Shown here piece after piece: positions 8,701 through 16,230 of a DNA stretch of 64,000 nt. The notes under the pieces are model-generated. The model worked only from the letters and a program-made list of their open reading frames with translations. It was not told the origin of the DNA and made no database searches. This DNA comes from an uncultured Ezakiella sp. (GTDB taxonomy: Bacteria; Bacillota; Clostridia; Tissierellales; Peptoniphilaceae), in contig NZ_CALTVH010000003.1 in assembly GCF_943913045.1 (NCBI RefSeq), forward strand, positions 62,001 through 126,000. Direction: 5' to 3'. A program made the translations under genes and the position numbers. Position 1 is the first letter of the stretch. The number at the start of each line of letters is the position of its first letter.

Positions 8701-8785
8701 TTACATAATTATTTTACATCATTGCGATAAAAAACACAAGAGTTTGGTGTTACATTTGCTTTACATTATCGGCTTTATATTACAT
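8701..8785. promoter_or_regulatory. Five TTACAT direct repeats between divergent SLH genes
   Basis: TTACAT occurs at 8701, 8714, 8750, 8761 and 8780. The pair at 8750/8761 is spaced 11 bases, one helical turn, as in response-regulator boxes of the PhoB/PhoP type. This pair lies just upstream of the -35 of the minus-strand promoter. Probable binding array for a regulator of both surface genes; inference from spacing only. Confidence 0.5.
8711..8739 (-). promoter_or_regulatory. Promoter of the 681-residue SLH gene
   Basis: On the minus strand TTGTGT, 17-base spacer, TAAAAT. One TTACAT repeat overlaps the -10 and the 8750/8761 pair sits immediately upstream of the -35. Confidence 0.55.
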
Positions 8786-8809
8786 TTATATTAAGTTTTT
8801 TTATTTCCC

Positions 8810-8842
8810 TTGAATTGACGGACTTTTCCATATATTATATTA
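8810..8842 (+). promoter_or_regulatory. Promoter of the 205-residue SLH-like gene
   Basis: TTGAAT-17-TATTAT (8810-8838) or, overlapping it, TTGACG-15-TATATT. The transcript would start only a few bases ahead of the ribosome-binding site. Confidence 0.45.
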
Positions 8843-8859
8843 AGTAAGTGAGGGTATGT

Positions 8860-9477
8860 ATGAAAACAAGAAATATTATTGCCCTGGTCTTGGTAGTTTT
8901 GATTTTTTTCTTTCAAAACACCTATGCAGCAGGCGATTCAAAAGATAAAAATAAATATTTTGAAAAAGAGGCCCGCACCTTGGAAAAAGTTGGCATCATA
9001 AAGGGGGACAAAGATAAAAACCTCCATCTGGAAGCTAATCTCAAGCGCAAAGATGTACCTATAATCATTTCCAGGCTATACAGTGAAGAGGAAAAAGCCA
9101 AAAAGAGTAATTACAAAATATCCTTCGAGGATATAAAAAAAGACGACTACTTTTACTCCTATGTCGCCTGGGCTGTTGAAAAGAAATTGATCAAGGGCAT
9201 TAGCGACGAAGAGTTCGGCGCCAACGAAAACGTAACCCTAAAGGAAGTTGAAGTAATTCTCCTTAGGACCTTGGGCTATGAAGAAGAGGCCAAGACTTGG
9301 AACTTGATTGAGCCGCTTAGCCTTTCCCTTGGCTTGCGCGACGGTCTTGATATTGCTTCTGGCAAAAACCCAGAAATTAATAGGGGTGAGCTCTCAAAGC
9401 TAATTGTAAACGCCCTATCGATTGAGTGCAAGGGCTCAACCCTCAAATTAAAAGACATATTAAATATCGACATTTAA
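8860..9477 (+). CDS. Secreted SLH-like protein
   Basis: 205 residues from the ATG at 8860. A signal peptide (MKTRNIIALVLVVLIFFFQNTYAAG) is followed by repeats resembling SLH units: EKVGIIKGDKDKNLHLEANLKRKDV, then FEDIKKDDYFYSYVAWAVEKKLIKG with the acidic GISDEEFGANENVTLKEV, and a third weak unit. A GTG at 8848 in the same frame is actually part of the GTGAGGG ribosome-binding site, so the later start is preferred. Small SLH-only proteins may cap or fill the S-layer lattice. The binding activity of these degenerate repeats is uncertain. Confidence 0.82.
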   Translation: MKTRNIIALVLVVLIFFFQNTYAAGDSKDKNKYFEKEARTLEKVGIIKGDKDKNLHLEANLKRKDVPIIISRLYSEEEKAKKSNYKISFEDIKKDDYFYSYVAWAVEKKLIKGISDEEFGANENVTLKEVEVILLRTLGYEEEAKTWNLIEPLSLSLGLRDGLDIASGKNPEINRGELSKLIVNALSIECKGSTLKLKDILNIDI

Positions 9478-9516
9478 AAATGACTTGCAAGATCATCAAA
9501 AGCAAGTCATTTTTTA
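9478..9516 (+). terminator. Terminator of the SLH-like gene
   Basis: ATGACTTGC / GCAAGTCAT stem with a T-run on the plus strand. Confidence 0.85.
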
Positions 9517-9588
9517 GTACATATTATTTTGTATAAGATTATAAGATATTGTCTAATAAAGAAAACCCATCGAGGCTGAATACCAATC

Positions 9589-9635
9589 GGTCAATTTCTT
9601 GGCTGGAATAAACCAGCCGCTACAGGAAATTGACC
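9589..9635. repeat. Hairpin module copy 1
   Basis: Outer stem GGTCAATTTC / GAAATTGACC, then two bases, inner hairpin GGCTGG-AATAAA-CCAGCC and the one-sided bulge GCTACAG. The inner hairpin and the bulge match copy 2, while the outer stem differs but remains fully paired. Confidence 0.8.
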
Positions 9636-9790
9636 TCTTGGGCAGAATTTTTCCTGATTGCAAAAATCTGAGGAGAATAATCGCCTAGACCGATTAAAAA
9701 TCGACACGCGTAAGATGTCGATCTTAATATTCTATACTATATATACAGCACGGAATTTAGCAGGAAAATTTGATGAGATTTGGACGGGAC

Positions 9791-9854
9791 GAATTATTTT
9801 TATCGGTTATGGCTGGAATAAACCAGCCGCTACAAGAACCGATAAAAATAATTC
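9791..9854. repeat. Hairpin module copy 2
   Basis: Outer stem of 18 perfect pairs (GAATTATTTTTATCGGTT and complement), two bases, inner hairpin GGCTGG-AATAAA-CCAGCC and bulge GCTACAAG. Read on the minus strand the bulge plus hairpin is TTGTAGC-GGCTGG..., that is GTAG followed by a palindrome. Confidence 0.8.
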
Positions 9855-9900
9855 AAGTCCATTCAAAGGTCGCAAATTTAACGCTAAATTAATGCTAAAT

Positions 9901-11007
9901 TTATCCCACTTTTTTAAGCGTATAAAAGTCATAATCCGTCACAACCCTATAATAACCCTTGAGTTCTTCGTTTAAGTTTACATCTCCCGTATCTACCAAT
10001 AAGGGTCCGCCGACGGAATTTAATTTTGTCTTGGTGGCTAAAACTATTATATTATCTTTGCCTACCCGCCTTAAAACTTCTGGGGAGAATTGTTGGTTAC
10101 CCCTGCCAAATAAATAGCCTTGGCCACCTATAACTGTAATAATAATTTTGGCCTTGTCGTATTTATCCAGGAGTTTTAAAATTTCCTTCTCATCTATGTC
10201 CTTGCCAATTTGCTCTTTATTGTAAACAGCGTCTACTCCAAGTAGCGATCCATTTAATTCCATTATGTCCATAATTGGCTTTAAGGTTGATCCAGTGCCC
10301 ACCAAGTAAAGTGTATCCTCTTCCATGGTATCAACTGCGTATTGGCAAATGGATTCAATATCTGATTGTTGGCCTTGTGATCTGGCAGATTTTAAAGCTT
10401 GGACCAGGGCGGTTACAAATGGAACTTTCAAATATCCATAGAGCTTTGTATTTAAAATTTCGTTCCTAAAGGCCTCTTCATCAATGTCCATAACCTCTTG
10501 CAAGAGGAGTTCATAACCTTCTCCATTTAAAAATCTTTCAATAACCAGAGCTGCAGATTCAGGTTTGTTGGCAAAAACTGCCGAGTGCATCTTGGTCCCT
10601 GCTGGTATACCAAGAGCGGGTATCTTGTCTCCGATCGCGTCATAAATATTTCTAGCAGTGCCGTCTCCACCAGCAAAAACTAAAAGATCAACGCCCTCGT
10701 CCATAATTTCCCTGGCAATCCTAATGGTATCATCAGCCGAAGTTTTTTCTCTTAAGCTTCCCACTTCCCTGTGGTTTATGCCAAGCTCTCTTAATATATC
10801 TCCGCCCATAACTCCAGGAGCAGAAATTATTTCTGGCAATTTATTATCTCTTTTTAATATTTCAAAAACTGTTTTCGCTCTTTGATTGGCCTTGGGCTTT
10901 GCCCCGCGTTCAAGGGCCAGCTCTACGATTTTGTCACCGTCACTGCCCTTCAAACCTGCGCTGCCACCAATGCCAGCCAAGGGATTTACAATTAAACCAA
11001 TTTTCAT
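9901..11007 (-). CDS. ATP-NAD kinase family protein (AcoX/COG3199-like)
   Basis: 368 residues. Starts MKIGLIVNPLAGIGGSAGLKGSDG and carries LLVFAGGDGTARNIYDAIG, the GGDGT nucleotide-binding motif of the NAD-kinase/diacylglycerol-kinase superfamily, with AGTKMHSAVFA downstream. This subgroup is related to NAD kinase but longer, with a C-terminal extension, and its true substrate is not established. AAGGAG precedes the ATG. It follows pyrC by one base, so the two are co-transcribed. Confidence 0.88.
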   Translation of the reverse strand: MKIGLIVNPLAGIGGSAGLKGSDGDKIVELALERGAKPKANQRAKTVFEILKRDNKLPEIISAPGVMGGDILRELGINHREVGSLREKTSADDTIRIAREIMDEGVDLLVFAGGDGTARNIYDAIGDKIPALGIPAGTKMHSAVFANKPESAALVIERFLNGEGYELLLQEVMDIDEEAFRNEILNTKLYGYLKVPFVTALVQALKSARSQGQQSDIESICQYAVDTMEEDTLYLVGTGSTLKPIMDIMELNGSLLGVDAVYNKEQIGKDIDEKEILKLLDKYDKAKIIITVIGGQGYLFGRGNQQFSPEVLRRVGKDNIIVLATKTKLNSVGGPLLVDTGDVNLNEELKGYYRVVTDYDFYTLKKVG

Positions 11008-11008
11008 C

Positions 11009-12256
11009 TTAATCTCCTTTTTTAACTTTAAAATCTATATACTTAACAGAACCATCTTTGATGGTCATCATCACCTTGCCCTTTAGATTTGTCCCTAAAA
11101 TTGGGGTGTTCTTTGACCTGGAAAAAGAATTGGAATAGCAGTACTCATAATTTGGATCAATTAAAACCAAATCTGCCCTTTGACCTGGCTGAAGCTTTGA
11201 AGATTTCTTATAAAGCTTACGAGGATTTGTACTCAAAATCTTAATCAAATCAGTCATCTCAAATCCAGCTTCGTCTACCAGTTTCATATTTAGCATTGAA
11301 AAAGCAATCTCCAATGAAGTGACTCCAGATTTGGACTTGTACTTGCCCAGTTCTTTGTCAGCCTTTGTATGTGGAGCGTGGTCAGTACCAATCATGTCAA
11401 TAGTTCCATCTCTAAGGCCTTCAATAAGCGCTAGCCTGTCCGCCTCTTCTCGAATTGGCGGATTGACCTTTAAGAGCGTCCCGTGTTTTTCTAGGTCTTT
11501 TTTGGTAAAGAAAATATGATTGGGGTTAACTTCTGTCGTAATGCATAGGCCGTCTTTTTTTGCCTGCCTGATGAGTTCCACTCCTTCTTTTGATGAAAGA
11601 TGTTGGACGTGCAGATGGCCTCCCATCTCTCTTAACAAATCTATATCTCTTTTTATAATAGAAGTTTCCGCTTCTCTTGGTGCCGTATCATCATAACCAG
11701 GATGACTTATATAGTCAGGGTCTTCCTCGTGCAAGCTAATAATAAAATCATACTTGTTACTTGCATCCAAAGCCTGGCGCATAAAATCTATATCAGCCAA
11801 AGGAAAACCATCATCAGTAAAACCGATCACTCCCATTTCCTTTAGGCCTTCAAAGTCAACCAGCTCTTTGCCCTTCATGCCCTTAGAAACATTTGCAGAA
11901 ATATAAACGTTTACTGGCAAGTCCTTAACTTTTTCCATGGCCTCTGCCACCATTTCCTTGGAGTCAATTGGCGGAACTGTATTGGCCATGGCCACAAGGT
12001 CTGTAAAACCACCGCAAAGAGCAGCCATTGACCCACTTTCAAAAGTTTCTTTTCTCTCTTCGCCAAAATCTCTCAAATGAGTATGAGGATCAAAAAAACT
12101 TGGGGCCAAAATAAGTCCATCAGCATCAAATATATTTTCATCTTTAACATCTAGATCCTTGGCCATAGCCTTGATGGTCTTTCCACAAATTTGAACATCT
12201 AGAATTTCATCAAGTCCTTGCAAGGGATCAATAACACGAGCATTCTTAATTAGCAT
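11009..12256 (-). CDS. pyrC: Dihydroorotase
   Basis: 415 residues. The N-terminal beta-sandwich leads into DPHTHLRDFGEERKETFESG, the zinc-binding HxHLRD motif of class I dihydroorotases, followed by MANTVPP, HLHVQHLSS and GTDHAPHTKADKE, the remaining metal and substrate motifs. It catalyses reversible cyclisation of N-carbamoyl-aspartate to dihydroorotate in pyrimidine synthesis. The ATG at 12256 is chosen because TAGGAGG precedes it; a longer frame to 12286 simply translates the ribosome-binding site. No other pyr gene is in the window. A related amidohydrolase (hydantoinase type) is the alternative, made less likely by HLRD. Confidence 0.88.
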   Translation of the reverse strand: MLIKNARVIDPLQGLDEILDVQICGKTIKAMAKDLDVKDENIFDADGLILAPSFFDPHTHLRDFGEERKETFESGSMAALCGGFTDLVAMANTVPPIDSKEMVAEAMEKVKDLPVNVYISANVSKGMKGKELVDFEGLKEMGVIGFTDDGFPLADIDFMRQALDASNKYDFIISLHEEDPDYISHPGYDDTAPREAETSIIKRDIDLLREMGGHLHVQHLSSKEGVELIRQAKKDGLCITTEVNPNHIFFTKKDLEKHGTLLKVNPPIREEADRLALIEGLRDGTIDMIGTDHAPHTKADKELGKYKSKSGVTSLEIAFSMLNMKLVDEAGFEMTDLIKILSTNPRKLYKKSSKLQPGQRADLVLIDPNYEYCYSNSFSRSKNTPILGTNLKGKVMMTIKDGSVKYIDFKVKKGD

Positions 12257-12334
12257 TGCAAAACCTCCTAAAGGACATATACCCATAGTGGATTATTTTT
12301 AAAATTATGTTATAATAACAAGTGGAGGTATCTT

Positions 12335-13702
12335 ATGACAAAAAACGCATGGTTAAAATTAAATGAAACAGAAAGAAAAGAAGTTCACAGCTTTTGTGAC
12401 GGCTACATTGATTTTTTAAATGTTGCAAGAACAGAAAGACTTGCCAACATTGAAATCATCCGTCAAGCAGAAGCAAAAGGCTTTAAAAACATCGAAGAAG
12501 TTGACAGCTTAAAGGCTGGCGACAAGGTTTATGTAGACCAAAAGGGCAAGGCTGTATTGATGTTTGTTATCGGTAAAGAAAATATCGAAAACGGCTTGCA
12601 CATAGTTGGATCACATATCGACAGTCCACGCTTAGACGTCAAGGCAAACCCACTTTACGAAGATTCAGATGGAATGGCAAAATTAAAAACTCACTATTAT
12701 GGCGGAGTTAAAAAATACCAATACGGTACAATTCCTCTAGCAATTCACGGCGTTCTCTTTAACAAAGACGGCGAAAGAATTGAAATCAACATTGGGGACG
12801 ATAACAAAGATCCAGTTTTCTGTGTATCAGACCTTCTAATCCACCTATCCAGAGACCAAATGGCAAAGACAGCCAGAGAAGCTCTTACAGGTGAACAAAT
12901 GAATGTCATCATCGGCAACATTCCTGTTGAAGGTAAAGATGAAAAAGAAGCTGTTAAAGCAAATATTTTAAAATTAATCAAAGACAAATACAATTTTGAA
13001 GAAGAAGACTTCAAAGTTGCTGAACTCGAAGTTGTACCAGCTGGCAAGGCCAGAGAAATGGGCCTCGACCGCTCAATGATCCTTGGCTATGGCCACGACG
13101 ACAGAATCTGTGCCTACACTTCACTTCAAGCAATCCTAGAAGTTGAAAACCCAACCAAGACTGCCCTTTGCATCTTCGCCGACAAAGAAGAAATCGGCTC
13201 AATGGGTAACGCAGGTATGGCTTCATATATGTTTGAAAATGCAGTTGCAGAAGTTGTTGCAAGACTTGGTGACTACTGTGAACTCAAGGTTAGACGCGCA
13301 CTCAAAAATTCAAAAGTTTTATCTTCAGACGTAAGCGTTGCTTATGACGGAGACTTCGCAGAAACTTGTGAAAAAATGAACACAGCCTTCCTAGGAAATG
13401 GTATCGCTCTTGTTAAATACACAGGCTCAGGCGGAAAAGGTGGTTCAAATGACGCCAACGCAGAATTCCTCCAAGAAGTCAGGACAATCTTCAACGAAGG
13501 AAATATCGTATGGCAAACAGGCGAACTTGGTAAAGTTGACCAAGGCGGCGGCGGAACAATCGCTTTATTGTTATCAAAATACGGCGCAGAAGTTGTAGAC
13601 TGCGGACCAGGACTACTAAACATGCACGCCCCACACGAAGTAGCTAGCAAGGTAGACACCTATATGTGCTACAAGGCCTACAAGGTATTTATGGATAGAT
13701 AA
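12335..13702 (+). CDS. M18 family aminopeptidase
   Basis: 455 residues. Zinc ligands and catalytic motifs of M18 are present: GSHIDSPRLDVKANPLYE, GYGHDDRICAYTS, FADKEEIGSMGNAGM, SSDVSVAYD and, near the end, NMHAPHEVASK. These large cytoplasmic dodecameric enzymes remove N-terminal residues, often acidic ones, from peptides and feed amino-acid fermentation. GGAGG precedes the ATG. The gene is divergent from pyrC, and TATAAT near 12311 provides a plausible -10. Codon usage is that of a well-expressed gene. Confidence 0.95.
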   Translation: MTKNAWLKLNETERKEVHSFCDGYIDFLNVARTERLANIEIIRQAEAKGFKNIEEVDSLKAGDKVYVDQKGKAVLMFVIGKENIENGLHIVGSHIDSPRLDVKANPLYEDSDGMAKLKTHYYGGVKKYQYGTIPLAIHGVLFNKDGERIEINIGDDNKDPVFCVSDLLIHLSRDQMAKTAREALTGEQMNVIIGNIPVEGKDEKEAVKANILKLIKDKYNFEEEDFKVAELEVVPAGKAREMGLDRSMILGYGHDDRICAYTSLQAILEVENPTKTALCIFADKEEIGSMGNAGMASYMFENAVAEVVARLGDYCELKVRRALKNSKVLSSDVSVAYDGDFAETCEKMNTAFLGNGIALVKYTGSGGKGGSNDANAEFLQEVRTIFNEGNIVWQTGELGKVDQGGGGTIALLLSKYGAEVVDCGPGLLNMHAPHEVASKVDTYMCYKAYKVFMDR

Positions 13703-13722
13703 AAAATTTAAAAAACAAAATC

Positions 13723-13760
13723 AAAATGGCTATAAGCGAAAAGCTCATAGCCATTTTTTT
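13723..13760 (+). terminator. Terminator of the M18 aminopeptidase gene
   Basis: AAATGGCTAT...AAGC / GCT...ATAGCCATTT hairpin with a T-run. Confidence 0.85.
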
Positions 13761-13794
13761 AATTGTCAAATTTAATTATACATACTCTTCAAAC

Positions 13795-13826
13795 AAAAAG
13801 ACGGTGTGAAAATAATCTCACCGTCT
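13795..13826 (-). terminator. Terminator of the phosphoesterase operon
   Basis: AGACGGTG / CACCGTCT stem, 12-base loop, T-run on the minus strand. Confidence 0.85.
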
Positions 13827-13830
13827 AAAT

Positions 13831-14673
13831 TTATTTTGCCTTTAATTCAATTATGACCAGCTCTGGCCGATTAAAAATTCTTGGCACGCGAGTGGACTCT
13901 CTGGCCAAACCTCGGCTGACTATCATCTGGCTGTTGTCAAAATCATACAAGCCTCCAGCGTATGAGGGCAGCCATCCTTCATCAGGGGCGAAGACGCCAT
14001 TTAATATATAGGGAATCCTCCACTGGCCACCATGGGCGTGACCACACAGGATTAAATCAAAATTATATTTTAAATACTCGTCCACAAAGGCCGGTCGATG
14101 GGCGAGCAAAATTGTAAAAAGCTCATCGTCTTTATTTGCGCCAACCTCTTCCAATTGGTCGTAAAAATCCTTTTCCTTTTCTGTATATCTTTTCACATCA
14201 GGATCATCGACCCCGGACAAAGAAATCAACTGGCCATTAATATTAATAAACGTGGTCTTCCCATCTAAAATCTCAATATCATTCTCTCTAAGCCAATCCA
14301 GCATCCCGTCCACTCTTCTGGACCAGTACTCATGGTTGCCAGTTACATAATAAGTCGGGTATTTGTTTGAAATAGCCTGCAAAAATATTTTTGTATTATC
14401 ATCGGGAATCACATCATCAAAAATGTCCCCACCCAAAAGCACTATATCCGGCTCTTCACTATTCACAGCATTTACCAAAGTCTTTTGACCTTCCCCATAC
14501 TTACAAGAGTGCAAGTCCGTCACCAGAGCTATCTTAATAGATGAATTTATCTTCTCCGACTCAATAGTATAATGCACAGTTTTGAGTCGAACATCAAAAG
14601 CCGAAAACAAAAATATTATTAATAAAATGATGCCAAAAATACGTAAGTATTTTTTCTTTTTATTTTTCTTCAT
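13831..14673 (-). CDS. Membrane-anchored metallophosphoesterase (YkuE/YaeI-like)
   Basis: About 280 residues. A basic N-terminus (MKKNKKKKYLR) and one transmembrane helix (IFGIILLIIFLFSAFDV) are followed by the calcineurin-like metal motifs: ALVTDLHSCKYG (D-x-H), LLGGDIFDDVI (GD), VTGNHEYWS (GNHE), LLAHRPAFVD and LCGHAHGGQWRIP (GHxH). The family includes periplasmic or extracytoplasmic phosphodiesterases such as UDP-diacylglucosamine-type hydrolases and YkuE. The start at 14673 is preferred over 14697 because of the GGAG upstream. It follows the RNA methyltransferase gene closely. Confidence 0.9.
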   Translation of the reverse strand: MKKNKKKKYLRIFGIILLIIFLFSAFDVRLKTVHYTIESEKINSSIKIALVTDLHSCKYGEGQKTLVNAVNSEEPDIVLLGGDIFDDVIPDDNTKIFLQAISNKYPTYYVTGNHEYWSRRVDGMLDWLRENDIEILDGKTTFININGQLISLSGVDDPDVKRYTEKEKDFYDQLEEVGANKDDELFTILLAHRPAFVDEYLKYNFDLILCGHAHGGQWRIPYILNGVFAPDEGWLPSYAGGLYDFDNSQMIVSRGLARESTRVPRIFNRPELVIIELKAK

Positions 14674-14698
14674 ATACGCTCCGTCTATTACAAACAAA

Positions 14699-15829
14699 TT
14701 ATTTCCTGGTCATCTTGCCTATGCATTCCACGCCACTTGTGCCTTTGAACATATCGATTACATATATTTCCTCTACTTCGAAGTGGTCTTTGAGGATTTT
14801 TAGGTCTCGGGTGAAGGTCCCCAGGTCGCAGCTCATATAGACGAGTTCTTTTTTACAGGTTTTAACAATTCCTGCAATTACATCCTTGTGGAGGCCGGAC
14901 CTTGGTGGGTCGATAATTATTGTGTCATATTCTTTTTTGTTTGACCGCATATAATCAGCTGTGTCTTTGCAGATAAATTTTGCATTTTTTATTTCATTTA
15001 ACTTGGCATTGTCCTTGGCGTGGTTAATGGCAGATGAATTTATTTCAACACCCGTTAGGGCTTGGGCGTTTTTGCCCACATAAAGAGAAATAAATCCAAC
15101 TCCACAGTAAAGATCCAGGACTTCTCCCCTTGCCTGGTCGCCAATTATCTTTAAGGCGTGGGCGGCTCCTGATTTGGAGTTTTGGAAAAATCCATCTATG
15201 TCATGGGCGTATTTGATGCCCTCAATTTCTATTATCGGCAAGGTTCCCTTGTGGCCATTAATATCTTCGACCCCATCAATATCTTTACCAAAATACTGGC
15301 CATCAGTTGCCAAAAAGAGTCCATTGTCCGCCTGTCTCAGGCTAACATAGGTCGCATTTTTTAAATCCTTTGGCAAATTTTCTATAAATTCTCTGTGACC
15401 AAATAATGTTTCCAAGTCTGGCAGGTAAATATCATTGGTTCCTCTTGAGTGAAGGCCAATCTTGTCTCTGTTAACGTGAAGGCGAATTTTATTTAGCTTG
15501 TAATCATCACTAGCCACAGCTTTTACATCCAATTCAATGCCTGCCTTTCTTTTTATATTAAAGTCCACCATATTCTTTTTTAATTCCAACTGGTAGTCTT
15601 CATAAAGTGGATAGAGTGGATAGGCAGAACCAAGTGGATTGTCAGTAAATTTCCTCTTGTCAGAATACTGGATAAATTCTTTTACCTCAGCCTCGTCATA
15701 ATTTTTCTTTTCATTAACTAAAAAATACTCTACCAAATCTCCTGGTAGAGCATCTTTTATAAAAACTGTTTTACCGTCTCTAATAACACCTCTGCCATCG
15801 GTTGAGATATCTACAATTTGTCCGCGCAT
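14699..15829 (-). CDS. Class I SAM-dependent rRNA (uracil-C5) methyltransferase, RumA/TrmA family
   Basis: 376 residues. An N-terminal TRAM-like RNA-binding domain is followed by the methyltransferase domain: DLYCGVGFISLYVG (SAM motif I), TIIIDPPRSGLH (motif IV), and VYMSCDLGTFTRD with the catalytic cysteine. The C-terminal general-base glutamate is retained in SGVECI. It methylates uridine in 23S rRNA or tRNA. The four cysteines that bind a 4Fe-4S cluster in E. coli RumA are absent: the corresponding stretch reads SAYPLYPLYEDYQ. It overlaps grdX by one base (TAATG). Confidence 0.9.
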   Translation of the reverse strand: MRGQIVDISTDGRGVIRDGKTVFIKDALPGDLVEYFLVNEKKNYDEAEVKEFIQYSDKRKFTDNPLGSAYPLYPLYEDYQLELKKNMVDFNIKRKAGIELDVKAVASDDYKLNKIRLHVNRDKIGLHSRGTNDIYLPDLETLFGHREFIENLPKDLKNATYVSLRQADNGLFLATDGQYFGKDIDGVEDINGHKGTLPIIEIEGIKYAHDIDGFFQNSKSGAAHALKIIGDQARGEVLDLYCGVGFISLYVGKNAQALTGVEINSSAINHAKDNAKLNEIKNAKFICKDTADYMRSNKKEYDTIIIDPPRSGLHKDVIAGIVKTCKKELVYMSCDLGTFTRDLKILKDHFEVEEIYVIDMFKGTSGVECIGKMTRK

Positions 15830-16221
15830 TAGAAATGCCCCAATCTATAAACTGTATTTTCCATTAGCGATAGGTCAACAACTCTAAAGTCGTCGTGAAC
15901 TCGTTCTGGCCAGTTAGGTGTTGCTTCGTTATTTTGAAATTTTTTCATGGTTTGAATGGCCCCTTCAATTATCATCAGGCTGTCTGAATCTAGAGCTGAG
16001 CCTTCTTCAAGCATAACTGACTTATATGGGGTTTCATTTGGCTTAACCGAACCACTAAGTGGATGGGTCAATAGCTTGTAGCCCTTGTGAACCATGTCCC
16101 TGATTGTTGTGAGGACTTCCATATAAGTTTTATTATCATCAATGTATACTAAATTAAATTCATTTTCAAATTTATCACGCACATAAGGGTTGTTGGTGAC
16201 AATTATATTTTTACTCTTCAT
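15829..16221 (-). CDS. grdX: GrdX family protein
   Basis: 130 residues. Starts KSKNIIVTNNPYVRDKF and carries THPLSGSVKPNETPYKS, the hallmark of GrdX, a small protein encoded in glycine, sarcosine and betaine reductase operons of amino-acid-fermenting anaerobes. Its biochemical role is not known. AAGGAGG precedes the ATG. Here it stands away from any grd structural gene, sandwiched between whiA and the RNA methyltransferase with tight coupling, so it may have a housekeeping role. Confidence 0.85.
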   Translation of the reverse strand: MKSKNIIVTNNPYVRDKFENEFNLVYIDDNKTYMEVLTTIRDMVHKGYKLLTHPLSGSVKPNETPYKSVMLEEGSALDSDSLMIIEGAIQTMKKFQNNEATPNWPERVHDDFRVVDLSLMENTVYRLGHF

Positions 16222-16230
16222 AAATCCTCC

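Larger units (their letters stand above)
9561..9895. ncRNA. Candidate structured RNA (or REP-like DNA element) region
   Basis: A gene-free 420-base stretch between convergent genes contains dense, mostly perfect pairings. AATCGGTC at 9585 pairs with GACCGATT at 9688. ATCGACA at 9700 pairs with TGTCGAT at 9716. AATTTAGC at 9754 pairs with GCTAAATT at 9883, AAATTTG at 9766 with CAAATTT at 9873, and TGGAC at 9781 with GTCCA at 9857, enclosing the second hairpin module as a rod of about 137 bases. A possible plus-strand promoter is TTGTAT-17-TCTAAT (9529-9557). Which strand is used is undecided. No family was recognised with confidence. Confidence 0.45.

Noticed and set aside
9561..9895. Retron or group II intron
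   Set aside because: No reverse transcriptase gene and no recognisable domain V-like hairpin.
9658..9975. A 105-codon plus-strand open frame in the structured region
   Set aside because: No ribosome-binding site, runs through the hairpin repeats and into the opposite-strand NAD-kinase-like gene; its protein looks random.
12257..12286. Ten-residue extension of dihydroorotase
   Set aside because: It translates the AGGAGG site; the later ATG has ideal spacing.
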